A stretch of DNA of 32,224 nucleotides from a virus. The translations under genes and the position numbers were made by a program. The notes under the pieces were generated by a model that did not search any database, was not told where the DNA came from, and saw nothing but the letters and a program-made list of their open reading frames with translations. The stretch is taken from IMG/VR virus record IMGVR_UViG_3300031746_000103, positions 1 to 32,224 of that record; one strand, given 5' to 3'. Each line of letters opens with the position of its first letter. The first letter of the stretch is position 1. Of the stretch, positions 7,838 through 13,561 are shown piece by piece.

Positions 7838-8809
7838 CTACCTCCTCCGTAGTGGATCTCTATCATAGAGCTCGCTCGCTAAGGCCTTCCAGTCACCACC
7901 TTCATTCATGGAACGGCAAAGGGACATAAACTCACAACCCCAGATGCAGTCCCGGGTTGGATGGGGATACATCGGGGTGTTTCGACTAGTCATCTCTCGG
8001 TATTCAGGGAGGAGGAAGGACTCAAAGGTCCTTAGTTCGTGGGAGTTCCGTGCAATTAACTCTCGACGGAAGAAGCGGTTCTCAACCCCGAGCTTCTGGA
8101 GGATGTCTTGGTAATCATCCGGGTTGAACCCATGCTCCTTCACTGTCTTAAGGTAGATATCGGGGGTGGTGTCAATGCTCTTGTCTTTGGAGAGCCGCTT
8201 CCCGTCTTTCAACAGCATTGGCTCCACGGGGAGGGTCCGGCGGAGTTGGTTGTAGATCGCCCCTGCAGGCATCTCGCCGTAGGTTTTCCAGACTAGCCAT
8301 AGGTATGCAGTCATCTGGTCGTCTAACTCGAGAATCTGGGGGTCTATGAAGGAGTCTGAGGTTTTGTGGTCAATGACCCAGATCCGGCCATCCCGACGTG
8401 CTATCACGTCAATTGTTCCAACCAAGACCCCGTAGGTCCCCCTGATCCGGATTCCTAGGGGTACTTCAACCTTCTCTACCTGGAAATCGTCGTTTTGCAG
8501 GGCAACCCTGTAGTACCCGTCAAGCATTCCCTTCCCTAGTGATTCCGCTTCGTAGACCCGCATCCGTTCCTCATGGACCATGCTCTGCAGTTTGGCATCC
8601 GGGTACTGGTCGGCCAACCACTTGGTGAAACCGTCAATGGGATGGCCCCTGCCACTATAGTAATAGGCGAGGCCCTCGTGGATGCCCCGCCCAAACCACA
8701 TCTTATTAGTGGGCTCTTCTTTCCGCTGCAGGAACTCCCGGTAGTTGAACTGGTACTTGCGGCGGCACTGTTTAAAGGTGTGCCGTTCGGTGACGTGCAC
8801 TTCGACCAA
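7838..8809 (-). CDS. Cas4/RecB-like PD-(D/E)XK exonuclease with Fe-S cysteines
   Basis: A 323-residue nuclease. It has an N-terminal cysteine (C15 in FKQCRRKY), H44 in GRGIHEG, D134 in TIDVIA and the catalytic IDHK (D147, K149), followed by a QMTAYLW helix typical of RecB-family enzymes. C-terminal cysteines C288, C292 and C298 with C15 would hold a 4Fe-4S cluster as in Cas4 and AddB. It starts with TTG at 8809, eight bases after GGAGGT; no better start lies downstream of the promoter at 8841-8869, which leaves a leader of about 25 bases. Its likely role is DNA end resection feeding the Sak4/SSB annealing pair encoded next. Confidence 0.88.
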   Translation of the reverse strand: MVEVHVTERHTFKQCRRKYQFNYREFLQRKEEPTNKMWFGRGIHEGLAYYYSGRGHPIDGFTKWLADQYPDAKLQSMVHEERMRVYEAESLGKGMLDGYYRVALQNDDFQVEKVEVPLGIRIRGTYGVLVGTIDVIARRDGRIWVIDHKTSDSFIDPQILELDDQMTAYLWLVWKTYGEMPAGAIYNQLRRTLPVEPMLLKDGKRLSKDKSIDTTPDIYLKTVKEHGFNPDDYQDILQKLGVENRFFRRELIARNSHELRTFESFLLPEYREMTSRNTPMYPHPTRDCIWGCEFMSLCRSMNEGGDWKALASELYDRDPLRRR

Positions 8810-8840
8810 TATTCTCTACCTCCCTACCAACTACATTTTA

Positions 8841-8869
8841 ATTATAGCAGAAACCTGTAAAGAAATCAA
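8841..8869 (-). promoter_or_regulatory. Sigma-A promoter with extended -10, recombination operon
   Basis: TTGATT (8869-8864), 17-base spacer, TGC-TATAAT with TATAAT at 8846-8841. The stop codon of the RuvC-like gene (8868-8866) lies within the -35 box, as at two other promoters. It precedes the nuclease-Sak4-SSB-DUF1599-dpdA-polymerase run. Confidence 0.88.
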
Positions 8870-9270
8870 GAACTACTTGTTTTGAGAAGGGCCTTGGGAA
8901 CTACGACGTGATAGGGGCCTCCTAGAAGGATAATGCCATGGCAGACGGCGTCTCTTGCATGGGGGTTACTAATGGTTCTCAAGTTATAGACTGGCCATTT
9001 TTGGATTCCAACTATCTGGGAAGGGTGGCGTTCAACTACTATGCAGTTAGATTTTTGAGACAGGTACTTGATGACCCCGATTACCTCAAACACCACAGGG
9101 TCAAAAGCAGGGTGCCTTGCTGAGGCCTTCTCGTATGCCACCATATCACCATTACAGATCTGGGACTCAATTCCCTCCCACCTAGAGAACGCACCGTATT
9201 CTAGGAGCCTGCTATCCTTGAAATGAGCAAACCCCGTAGTCCCACCAGGGTCATACACCCAAAGGTTCAC
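8866..9270 (-). CDS. RuvC-like Holliday junction resolvase
   Basis: A 134-residue protein of the RNase H-like RuvC superfamily. The first strand carries the catalytic aspartate in VYDPGGTTGFA (D7), an acidic residue follows in VAYEKAS, and the C-terminal region ends with HARDAVCHGIILL, which supplies the last acidic residue. It probably resolves branched replication or recombination intermediates before packaging. The start is GTG 9270, seven bases after a GGAGGT that is itself hidden in a hairpin. The final TGA forms part of the next promoter. The protein is shorter than bacterial RuvC, as is usual for phage versions. Confidence 0.83.
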   Translation of the reverse strand: MNLWVYDPGGTTGFAHFKDSRLLEYGAFSRWEGIESQICNGDMVAYEKASARHPAFDPVVFEVIGVIKYLSQKSNCIVVERHPSQIVGIQKWPVYNLRTISNPHARDAVCHGIILLGGPYHVVVPKALLKTSSS

Positions 9271-9271
9271 T

Positions 9272-9299
9272 GGGGTTACCTCCTAAGGGGAGGGACCCC
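9272..9299 (-). promoter_or_regulatory. Hairpin masking the ribosome binding site of the RuvC-like gene
   Basis: GGGGT/ACCCC (9272-9276 with 9295-9299) and CCTCC/GGAGG (9279-9283 with 9289-9293) form a two-part stem that buries the GGAGG of the downstream gene. Ribosomes finishing queF at 9302 would open it, so translation is probably coupled. Confidence 0.55.
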
Positions 9300-9301
9300 A
9301 A

Positions 9302-9688
9302 TTACTCCCTTTGCCCATAGGTTGCACAGGCAGTAATTGAGATTCCACCCCGAACTGTTTGACACAACTCCACTCTACACCACTCAGGCTGGACTGCCTC
9401 TACAATGTCAGCCAGGATGGTAGAGGTAAGGACCTCACAGAAGTGCCCCTCACTCCTGAAGCTCCAGACATAGAGCTTGAAGGACTTAGACTCTATGCAG
9501 TAGTCCTTAGGACCATATTCTACTTGGAGGGAGTAGAAGTCGGGCTGGCCTGTAACTGGGCAGTTACAGGTTAGTTCATCTGTTGCTAGAGTGACTTGCC
9601 TTACCCCCGGATTTTGGAAGGTATCTAACTCCTTCTGGGCCTCAGATACCTTCCTACCAAGAACAGGTACTCTAGATCCTATCTCCAC
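9302..9688 (-). CDS. queF: QueF-family 7-cyano-7-deazaguanine (preQ0) reductase, variant active site
   Basis: A 128-residue protein that aligns by eye with short (YkvM-type) QueF. The catalytic cysteine and aspartate stand in CNCPVTGQPDF (C43, D50), the family-defining NADPH motif is ESKSFKLY (66-73), and the C-terminus has RGGISI before a terminal TYG. QueF reduces the nitrile of preQ0 to the aminomethyl group of preQ1 with two NADPH. One departure stands out: the normal FHE triplet reads FCE (C84, E85), replacing a conserved active-site histidine. The start is GTG 9688, eight bases after GGAGG. It lies apart from the other pathway genes, between an XRE regulator and the RuvC-like gene. The family call is firm; activity with the histidine changed is uncertain. 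Confidence 0.88.
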   Translation of the reverse strand: MEIGSRVPVLGRKVSEAQKELDTFQNPGVRQVTLATDELTCNCPVTGQPDFYSLQVEYGPKDYCIESKSFKLYVWSFRSEGHFCEVLTSTILADIVEAVQPEWCRVELCQTVRGGISITACATYGQRE

Positions 9689-9946
9689 CTAGAATCCCTC
9701 CTTTGACTTTGGAAGTCGCTTCCGGATATACTCCCCGTAGGGGAGCAGCAGGTCATTCGGATCTCCCTGATACCTCAAGACCTCTCCAATTCTACTTAGA
9801 ATGTCATCTGGAGGGCGCACATACCCCCTCTCGTACATAGATATCTCAGGCTGGGTCACCCCAACCTGCTGGGCTACCTCAATCTGGGTCAGGTCTACCT
9901 CCCTGCGGAGGACCTGGATAGTCAAGGTTGCTTTCCGTGCCGACAT
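9689..9946 (-). CDS. XRE-family helix-turn-helix regulator
   Basis: An 85-residue protein with a Cro/CI-type HTH: LRREVDLTQIEVAQQVGVTQ as first and second helices, then PEISMYERG as recognition helix and following turn, and PPDDILSRIGEVL as the last helix. There is no ligand or oligomerisation domain beyond a short tail. It starts at ATG 9946 behind GGAGGAG and ends immediately before the queF start. This position suggests control of its own operon, including queF, or an early-to-late switch. No operator can be assigned with confidence. Confidence 0.85.
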   Translation of the reverse strand: MSARKATLTIQVLRREVDLTQIEVAQQVGVTQPEISMYERGYVRPPDDILSRIGEVLRYQGDPNDLLLPYGEYIRKRLPKSKEGF

Positions 9947-9950
9947 AGTA

Positions 9951-10232
9951 TTACTCCTCCTCTCCGACAGGGTGGAGCCAAGGTAGAAGGGGAGTTAGGG
10001 CCCTTCTACCCGGATCCAAACTATATAGTTCATCTCGTATTTTTCTCAAGGCAAAATTTATAGAGGCTATTGCAGCATCTATCCCCTCTGGAAGGGTCGC
10101 ATTGGAGAAGGCAATCCAAGCCTCATGGTAGCTCCTGACCCAATACCAGAACTCATCGTCTGGCCCCTCCTCCTTAACAGGCCCAAGGTAGGTGTTCTTC
10201 AAGTGGTTAAGTGCCTGGATTATTGGGCCCAT
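9951..10232 (-). CDS. Hypothetical protein, 93 aa
   Basis: Not recognised. The frame opens at a GTG at 10241, but that codon touches the GGAGG site, so I prefer ATG 10232, nine bases downstream of it. The product looks helical (EFWYWVRSYHEAWIAFSNAT, then IDAAIASINFALRKIRDEL), has no membrane span and ends in an acidic tip. It precedes the XRE regulator gene by a few bases in the same operon. Confidence 0.65.
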   Translation of the reverse strand: MGPIIQALNHLKNTYLGPVKEEGPDDEFWYWVRSYHEAWIAFSNATLPEGIDAAIASINFALRKIRDELYSLDPGRRALTPLLPWLHPVGEEE

Positions 10233-10253
10233 AGGTTGCACCCTCCTTAGGCA

Positions 10254-10295
10254 CTAGCAGTGGGAAGGGACCTGGGCCATCCTTCCCACTGCTAG
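10254..10295 (-). other. 15-bp intercistronic stem-loop
   Basis: A perfect inverted repeat (10254-10268 with 10281-10295, CTAGCAGTGGGAAGG) separated by 12 bases follows the stop at 10309. No U tract follows, so factor-independent termination is doubtful. A similar element follows the SSB-like gene, suggesting 3'-end protection of abundant messages. Confidence 0.65.
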
Positions 10296-10308
10296 GAGGT
10301 AGAGGCGT

Positions 10309-10776
10309 CTAGGCAGTGGCTGCAACACTGGGGCTGAAGCGGATGCCGTCCTCACACTCCACGGCAACGACGTACCCGAGCTCGACCAGCCTCTTGAGGC
10401 TTGGGGCCACATCCGGCCGCATGCCGGCATAGAGTGGCAGTCGGGACGTGATGATCCGGACCTCGTCGGCCGTCATTGGGCTGTCCCTGAAGGCGGCGCT
10501 GAAGGCCTGGAGGATGATGGAGTCCTTCGGAGTCACCCGGCGATGGCGCCGCTTCTGCGTCACCATCTTCTCCACGGACTTGATGTACTCCAGGACGCTC
10601 TTGGCGTAGTCTGGCTCGGTCTTGCGGATCGACCGTGCCCAGGCACGCCCTGCGATACTCCCCTCATGCTGCCCGTCGACTCGGATGACCAGGAACTTGG
10701 CATCCTCCTCAATCGGCTGCTCATCGCTACGGGCCACTACGTACTCTGACGGATCAAAGATTCCCTCGTAAGACAT
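10309..10776 (-). CDS. Hypothetical protein with C-terminal winged-helix-like region, 155 aa, unusual codon use
   Basis: Not recognised. The N-terminal part is acidic (DEQPIEEDAKFLVIRVDG), a basic segment KRRHRRVT follows near residue 78, and the C-terminus (MTADEVRIITSRLP, then PSLKRLVELGYVVAVECEDG) has the helix-helix-wing look of a winged helix. Its base composition is clearly richer in G and C than its neighbours, with many C-ending codons, like the major capsid gene at 28.6 kb. That suggests strong expression or a separate origin. It starts at ATG 10776 behind AGGAGGT, overlaps the zinc protein gene by 23 bases, and is followed by a strong stem-loop. It may be an abundant DNA-binding protein, but this is inference. 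Confidence 0.75.
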   Translation of the reverse strand: MSYEGIFDPSEYVVARSDEQPIEEDAKFLVIRVDGQHEGSIAGRAWARSIRKTEPDYAKSVLEYIKSVEKMVTQKRRHRRVTPKDSIILQAFSAAFRDSPMTADEVRIITSRLPLYAGMRPDVAPSLKRLVELGYVVAVECEDGIRFSPSVAATA

Positions 10777-10966
10777 CTGTGGTACCTCCTATGGGATCTA
10801 GTTGAAACTTCTTCTCGACCTCTTGGGAGCACTTTCCGCTACAGGCATGGAACTCGATACCGTAGAGTTCTAAAGAGAACCACTTCCTGGGAGGGTATGC
10901 AGGCTTCTTTACAGTGGTGGCAACCTGCTCCTCCCTGCCACAGGAGTCACACCGGTAGATAACCAT
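10754..10966 (-). CDS. Small zinc-ribbon protein, 70 aa
   Basis: Two cysteine pairs, CDSC (residues 6-9) and CSGKC (42-46), separated by about 32 residues with aromatic residues between, form a treble-clef or zinc-ribbon pattern. The 52-aa product encoded at 19772-19930 has the same layout (CENC, then CSKEC). The start is ATG 10966, without a clear site of its own; it is overlapped by a short upstream frame, which may couple translation. Function unknown; such proteins often bind nucleic acid or host transcription proteins. Confidence 0.7.
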   Translation of the reverse strand: MVIYRCDSCGREEQVATTVKKPAYPPRKWFSLELYGIEFHACSGKCSQEVEKKFQLDPIGGTTDVLRGNL

Positions 10967-11066
10967 GGCCGCTCTCTTCTGGGTAGGGGCTCAGGCCACG
11001 TAGGACTCGTATGTCCTGTACATCCAGGACCTGCTGGTCATTGGGGTGGGTACCCCCCTGTGTCAC
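10947..11066 (-). CDS. Possible short coding frame or leader peptide, 39 aa
   Basis: First possible frame after the promoter at 11090-11118. A GTG at 11066 follows a GGAGGG site by about eight bases and gives 39 codons ending inside the next gene, whose start at 10966 it overlaps by 20 bases. It could be a real small protein or a leader that delivers ribosomes to the zinc-ribbon gene, which lacks its own strong site. No recognisable motif. Confidence 0.4.
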   Translation of the reverse strand: MTQGGTHPNDQQVLDVQDIRVLRGLSPYPEESGHGYLPV

Positions 11067-11089
11067 CTCTATCCCTCCCTTCACCTATT

Positions 11090-11118
11090 ATTATAAGTCC
11101 CACCTAGGGAAGTGTCAA
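11090..11118 (-). promoter_or_regulatory. Sigma-A promoter, consensus
   Basis: TTGACA (11118-11113), 17-base spacer, TATAAT (11095-11090). The stop codon TGA of the SpoIIID-like gene (11117-11115) lies within the -35 box. Drives the unit with the zinc-ribbon gene, the 155-aa gene, the XRE gene and queF. Confidence 0.9.
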
Positions 11119-11408
11119 CCGGTTAGGCCTAACTTTTTTGCCCGACGTTCCTGCCAGGCAAGACGGTTCATCAGGCCACCCCGAAGCGAGGCCTCGTACT
11201 TGTTCATCGCTAGGACCTTAGCTACCTGACGGGCCAGTCTTGAGTCCACAGAAGGTAGAATCACAGTCAGGTCTCTGTAGACTGTAGACCGTGTTAGCCC
11301 AAGGTCTGCTGCAGTCTGTCTGATGGTATGTAGAGTGGAAATAACGTGGGTCCCTACCCCCCTTGCCCGTCTGTTGATCTGCTGCCTCTTGCTAGGGCGC
11401 TGACGCAT
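11115..11408 (-). CDS. SpoIIID-like HTH transcription regulator
   Basis: A 97-residue protein resembling the sporulation regulator SpoIIID in length and order: an HTH with TIRQTAADLGLTRSTVYRDL (about residues 27-46), then LPSVDSRLARQVAKVL and a SLRGG turn matching the LPEINPDLANEVKEIL and HLRGG segments I recall for Bacillus SpoIIID. The N-terminus is strongly basic (RQRPSKRQQINRRAR). SpoIIID binds DNA as a monomer in the mother cell, helped by a basic region. The start is ATG 11408, nine bases after GGAGGT. It implies a spore-forming host. It may control phage promoters, or influence sporulation genes; both are inference. Confidence 0.72.
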   Translation of the reverse strand: MRQRPSKRQQINRRARGVGTHVISTLHTIRQTAADLGLTRSTVYRDLTVILPSVDSRLARQVAKVLAMNKYEASLRGGLMNRLAWQERRAKKLGLTG

Positions 11409-11447
11409 TCTCTAGGCACCTCCCCTGTAATTAGTGGTACCCACTCT

Positions 11448-11621
11448 CTACCACGCAAGACACCGAGAAAGGGGCAGACCTGCAAGGACAATGCACAGGA
11501 CCAGACCGACTGCAGTTAGGAGGGTAAACTGGGGAGTCCTCCATGGATACCTACGGAGGAGCACGAGCAGGCAGAACAATGCCCCAAGGCCGAAGAACAC
11601 TGCCCAAAACTGGTCCCCCAT
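11448..11621 (-). CDS. Small membrane protein with two predicted helices, 57 aa
   Basis: From ATG 11621 (GGGAG nine bases upstream) the product has two hydrophobic segments, FWAVFFGLGALFCLLVLL and FTLLTAVGLVLCIVLAGL, joined by a short basic loop (RRYPWRTPQ). An alternative GTG at 11654 would overlap the previous gene and lacks a site. A holin-like or superinfection-exclusion role is possible for a two-helix protein, but no lysis gene is next to it, so I leave the function open. Confidence 0.6.
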   Translation of the reverse strand: MGDQFWAVFFGLGALFCLLVLLRRYPWRTPQFTLLTAVGLVLCIVLAGLPLSRCLAW

Positions 11622-11638
11622 GATTCCTATCTCCCTTT

Positions 11639-11914
11639 CTAGCATTCCTTCCACTCCCGGACCTGGTAAATGACGTGTTCACCAACCTCACCGATAACCT
11701 CACCGTGGCGCAGGAGGCTGCGGAGGTGGATGTCCCTGCTGTTTGCGACAACCCCCAGGGGGCACTTCCGGATGCACTTGGTTTTGGCATTCCTGCACTG
11801 GGAAAGGAGGTCCCCTGGAACCTCGTAGACGTAACCACTCCTTGAGTTCCCCCGTGTTGGGTGGAGCCCCTTGATCTTCTGGAGCAGTCGCCAGCAGTCT
11901 GTAGGCACTCTCAT
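11639..11914 (-). CDS. Hypothetical protein, 91 aa
   Basis: Not recognised. It starts at ATG 11914, nine bases after GGAGG and right behind the preceding stop. Basic protein with four cysteines besides the terminal one (C7, then CRNAKTKCIRKC near 40-51), which could bind a metal. No membrane segment. Part of a run of closely packed small genes from 12321 to 11448. Confidence 0.62.
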   Translation of the reverse strand: MRVPTDCWRLLQKIKGLHPTRGNSRSGYVYEVPGDLLSQCRNAKTKCIRKCPLGVVANSRDIHLRSLLRHGEVIGEVGEHVIYQVREWKEC

Positions 11915-11915
11915 G

Positions 11916-12194
11916 TTACTGGCCCTCCTTCTTTAGCCTCTGGACCTCACCCTTGAAGATGTTGCAACGGCACTCCCACAGGGCCCGCTCGTGAGAGTCA
12001 AGGTCTTGGTCAGCCAGGATCTCCCTCTCAATGAACTTGACTGTCCGGGTATAGATAATCCTGGCATCATAGGAGTATCCAGTCACAACACGGTCACTCT
12101 CAATCCTCTCAAACCACTTTCCTTGACCCGTGTACAGGAGGTCAATGCCGTTGACCATCCTTAGGATGGCCATCGTAAATCCTGCCATGCTCAT
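11916..12194 (-). CDS. Hypothetical protein, 92 aa
   Basis: Not recognised. ATG 12194 follows AGGAAGG. The sequence shows a mixed strand region (GKWFERIESDRVVTGYSY) and a charged C-terminal helix (DSHERALWECRCNIFKGE). It is overlapped by 53 bases by the upstream membrane-protein gene and ends two bases before the next start, so the group is probably translated together. Confidence 0.6.
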   Translation of the reverse strand: MSMAGFTMAILRMVNGIDLLYTGQGKWFERIESDRVVTGYSYDARIIYTRTVKFIEREILADQDLDSHERALWECRCNIFKGEVQRLKKEGQ

Positions 12195-12321
12195 GCTGGT
12201 CCTTCCTCTCTAGTCTCCAGATAAGGTACACCAAGAACCCCACCGTCCCAAGGATAATTGGGAAGATCAAGATAAGGAACAGGCAGTGGGGCCAGATGAT
12301 AATCACCGTTTTACTGGCCAT
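12142..12321 (-). CDS. Single-span membrane protein, 59 aa
   Basis: From ATG 12321 the product begins with a hydrophobic stretch of about 28 residues (including IIIWPHCLFLILIFPIILG and TVGFLVYLIW), followed by a charged cytoplasmic-type tail (RLERKDQHEHGRIYDGHPKD). A GGGGGGT stretch eight bases before the ATG serves as ribosome site; a GTG at 12330 lies too close to it. The gene overlaps its neighbour by 53 bases. Function unknown. Confidence 0.5.
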   Translation of the reverse strand: MASKTVIIIWPHCLFLILIFPIILGTVGFLVYLIWRLERKDQHEHGRIYDGHPKDGQRH

Positions 12322-12355
12322 CCTGTCCACCCCCCTGTACTGGCCTGCCTCATCG

Positions 12356-12400
12356 GCGCCGGGTGGCCATCTCCGGCGAACTCCCCGCCTTGCGGCGGGG
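12356..12400 (-). terminator. Pair of GC-rich stem-loops, possible terminator of the paralogue A unit
   Basis: Immediately beyond the stop of the 71-aa gene are two hairpins: CCCCGCC/GGCGGGG (12383-12389 with 12394-12400, loop TTGC), extended by weaker pairs, and CGCCGG/CCGGCG around 12356-12378. Neither has a U tract on the minus strand, so termination is uncertain. Confidence 0.4.
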
Positions 12401-12409
12401 GTTTCGGCA

Positions 12410-12625
12410 CTAACCCAAGATGACTGTCCAGGCCTCCTTGAGCGCTTGAGCGATGAGGTCCTGATGCTCCACCCGATGGGTCTTAGTGTAGCTCTGCTTC
12501 AGGAAGTTGTACGTCCACCCAGCCTCTGCGAGAACCGTTGCCTGCTCCACCGGAACCGGGCTACCTACCGAGATCGTTATCAGGTTGCCTTCCTTCTCGA
12601 TCTGGACCGTGATCTTCTTCTCCAC
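12410..12625 (-). CDS. Small paralogous protein A, 71 aa
   Basis: The start GTG at 12625 lies about nine bases after AAGGAGG; an in-frame TTG at 12655 sits at the transcription start and is rejected. The product shares over half its residues with the 70-aa protein at 13002-13214, including QATVLxEAGWTY, KSY/QSY and the identical HRVEHQDLIAQ. Strand-rich N-terminus (KKITVQIEKEG), helical C-terminus. I do not recognise the family. The gene has its own strong promoter whose sequence is also copied from paralogue B. Confidence 0.75.
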   Translation of the reverse strand: MEKKITVQIEKEGNLITISVGSPVPVEQATVLAEAGWTYNFLKQSYTKTHRVEHQDLIAQALKEAWTVILG

Positions 12626-12660
12626 TTTGTTTCTCCTCCTTCGTTCCTTCTTCAATTATT

Positions 12661-12689
12661 ATTATAGATCATTTCGGGGAAAAGGTCAA
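12661..12689 (-). promoter_or_regulatory. Sigma-A promoter of paralogue A
   Basis: TTGACC (12689-12684), 17-base spacer, TATAAT (12666-12661). The region around it, including a run of AAT repeats after the -10, is nearly identical to the promoter at 13252-13280. Confidence 0.88.
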
Positions 12690-12733
12690 CCGGTTTCTAG
12701 GGTTATTTTAAGAATATTTTTAAGGCCCCAAAT

Positions 12734-12961
12734 CTACTTGAACACTACCTTCCCGTTCCCCTGGAGCCCCTTCCCCTGAAGATAAGTAATTCCTGCCTTC
12801 TGGTCCTTGACCCGTGTCCAGAACTTCCACCCACTCCCAAGGACCCCAACGTAGATAAGGATGGTGTTGTCACTCCGGAGCAGGAAGGAGGTACCTCTCT
12901 GGGTCTTGACCCGGGCAACCTCAGTGGCTCCACGGGCACTAATCTTGGCCACCCTAACCAC
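12734..12961 (-). CDS. Hypothetical basic protein, 75 aa
   Basis: Not recognised. It lies between the two paralogue units and follows paralogue B on the same transcript. It is rich in lysine and arginine (VARVKTQRGTSFLLRSDNT) with short strands and ends in GKVVFK. The start is uncertain: GTG 12961 has AGGAAG very close, and the second in-frame GTG three codons on has better spacing. No membrane or cysteine motif. Confidence 0.55.
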   Translation of the reverse strand: MVRVAKISARGATEVARVKTQRGTSFLLRSDNTILIYVGVLGSGWKFWTRVKDQKAGITYLQGKGLQGNGKVVFK

Positions 12962-13001
12962 CTTCCTGTCTTAAGGAATCTATTTGCGGGGGTTATCGGC
13001 T

Positions 13002-13214
13002 CTAGCTGAGAACCCCCAAGGCCTCCTTGACCGTCTGAGCGATGAGGTCCTGATGCTCTACCCGGTGGACCTTGAAGTAGCTTTTCTGATCCCAGAAGTA
13101 CGTCCATCCTGCCTCACTCAGGACCGTTGCCTGAGCTTCCGACACCGAGCCCTCCACCGTAACCGCTATCCGGCTGCCTTCCCTCTCGATCTTGACCGTG
13201 GGCCTCTTCTCCAC
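13002..13214 (-). CDS. Small paralogous protein B, 70 aa
   Basis: Paralogue of the protein at 12410-12625 (shared HRVEHQDLIAQ and EAGWTY blocks). GTG 13214 stands about eight bases after AAAGGAGGAG, the same leader as in paralogue A. The protein alternates acidic and basic residues in its strand-rich first half (PTVKIEREGSRIAVTVEG). Function unknown. The duplicated promoter, leader and gene point to a recent segmental duplication with one extra gene between the copies. Confidence 0.75.
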   Translation of the reverse strand: MEKRPTVKIEREGSRIAVTVEGSVSEAQATVLSEAGWTYFWDQKSYFKVHRVEHQDLIAQTVKEALGVLS

Positions 13215-13251
13215 TGTGTTCTCCTCCTTTGATTTCCTTTCCTCAATTATT

Positions 13252-13280
13252 ATTATAGATCATCTCAGGAGAAAGGTCAA
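13252..13280 (-). promoter_or_regulatory. Sigma-A promoter of paralogue B
   Basis: TTGACC (13280-13275), 17-base spacer, TATAAT (13257-13252), directly after the stop of the 91-aa gene at 13286. Same core as the promoter at 12661-12689. Confidence 0.88.
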
Positions 13281-13285
13281 CCGGT

Positions 13286-13561
13286 TTATAGGAGAATTCC
13301 AAAAGAATTTTTGGGTAGTTCTTCTACCCCTAAACCCTGCCTTCCGAGTTCTAACAGCTTGGTCTTATGGATGTCCCTCTTGCAACGTATTGCCCATACT
13401 CCCAGGTTACGGTACACCTGCCCAGGTGACTTGCCTATAGACCGTGCAGTATCCACTACTAGCTGCCGGTCACTCGAATAGGCGTATACTGTGCCACCGA
13501 ACCCCTGCCTGATATGGAGTTGACTATCACCTGCACGTGCTCTGATTTTAGTCATCTGCAT
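13286..13561 (-). CDS. Putative HTH protein, 91 aa
   Basis: The middle (QLVVDTARSIGKSPGQVYRNL, about residues 33-53) looks like a helix-turn-helix and resembles the HTH of the SpoIIID-like protein at 11.1 kb (STVYRDL), but the downstream SpoIIID signature is not clear. The start ATG at 13561 overlaps the end of queC by 14 bases and has no visible ribosome site, so translation probably depends on queC. It could regulate the modification operon. Family assignment is tentative. Confidence 0.55.
   Translation of the reverse strand: MQMTKIRARAGDSQLHIRQGFGGTVYAYSSDRQLVVDTARSIGKSPGQVYRNLGVWAIRCKRDIHKTKLLELGRQGLGVEELPKNSFGILL

Noticed and set aside
11115-11118. Intrinsic terminators at the ends of the leftward units
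   Set aside because: No hairpin followed by a T run was found at any leftward unit end; stems seen lack U tracts, so the units may read through into each other.
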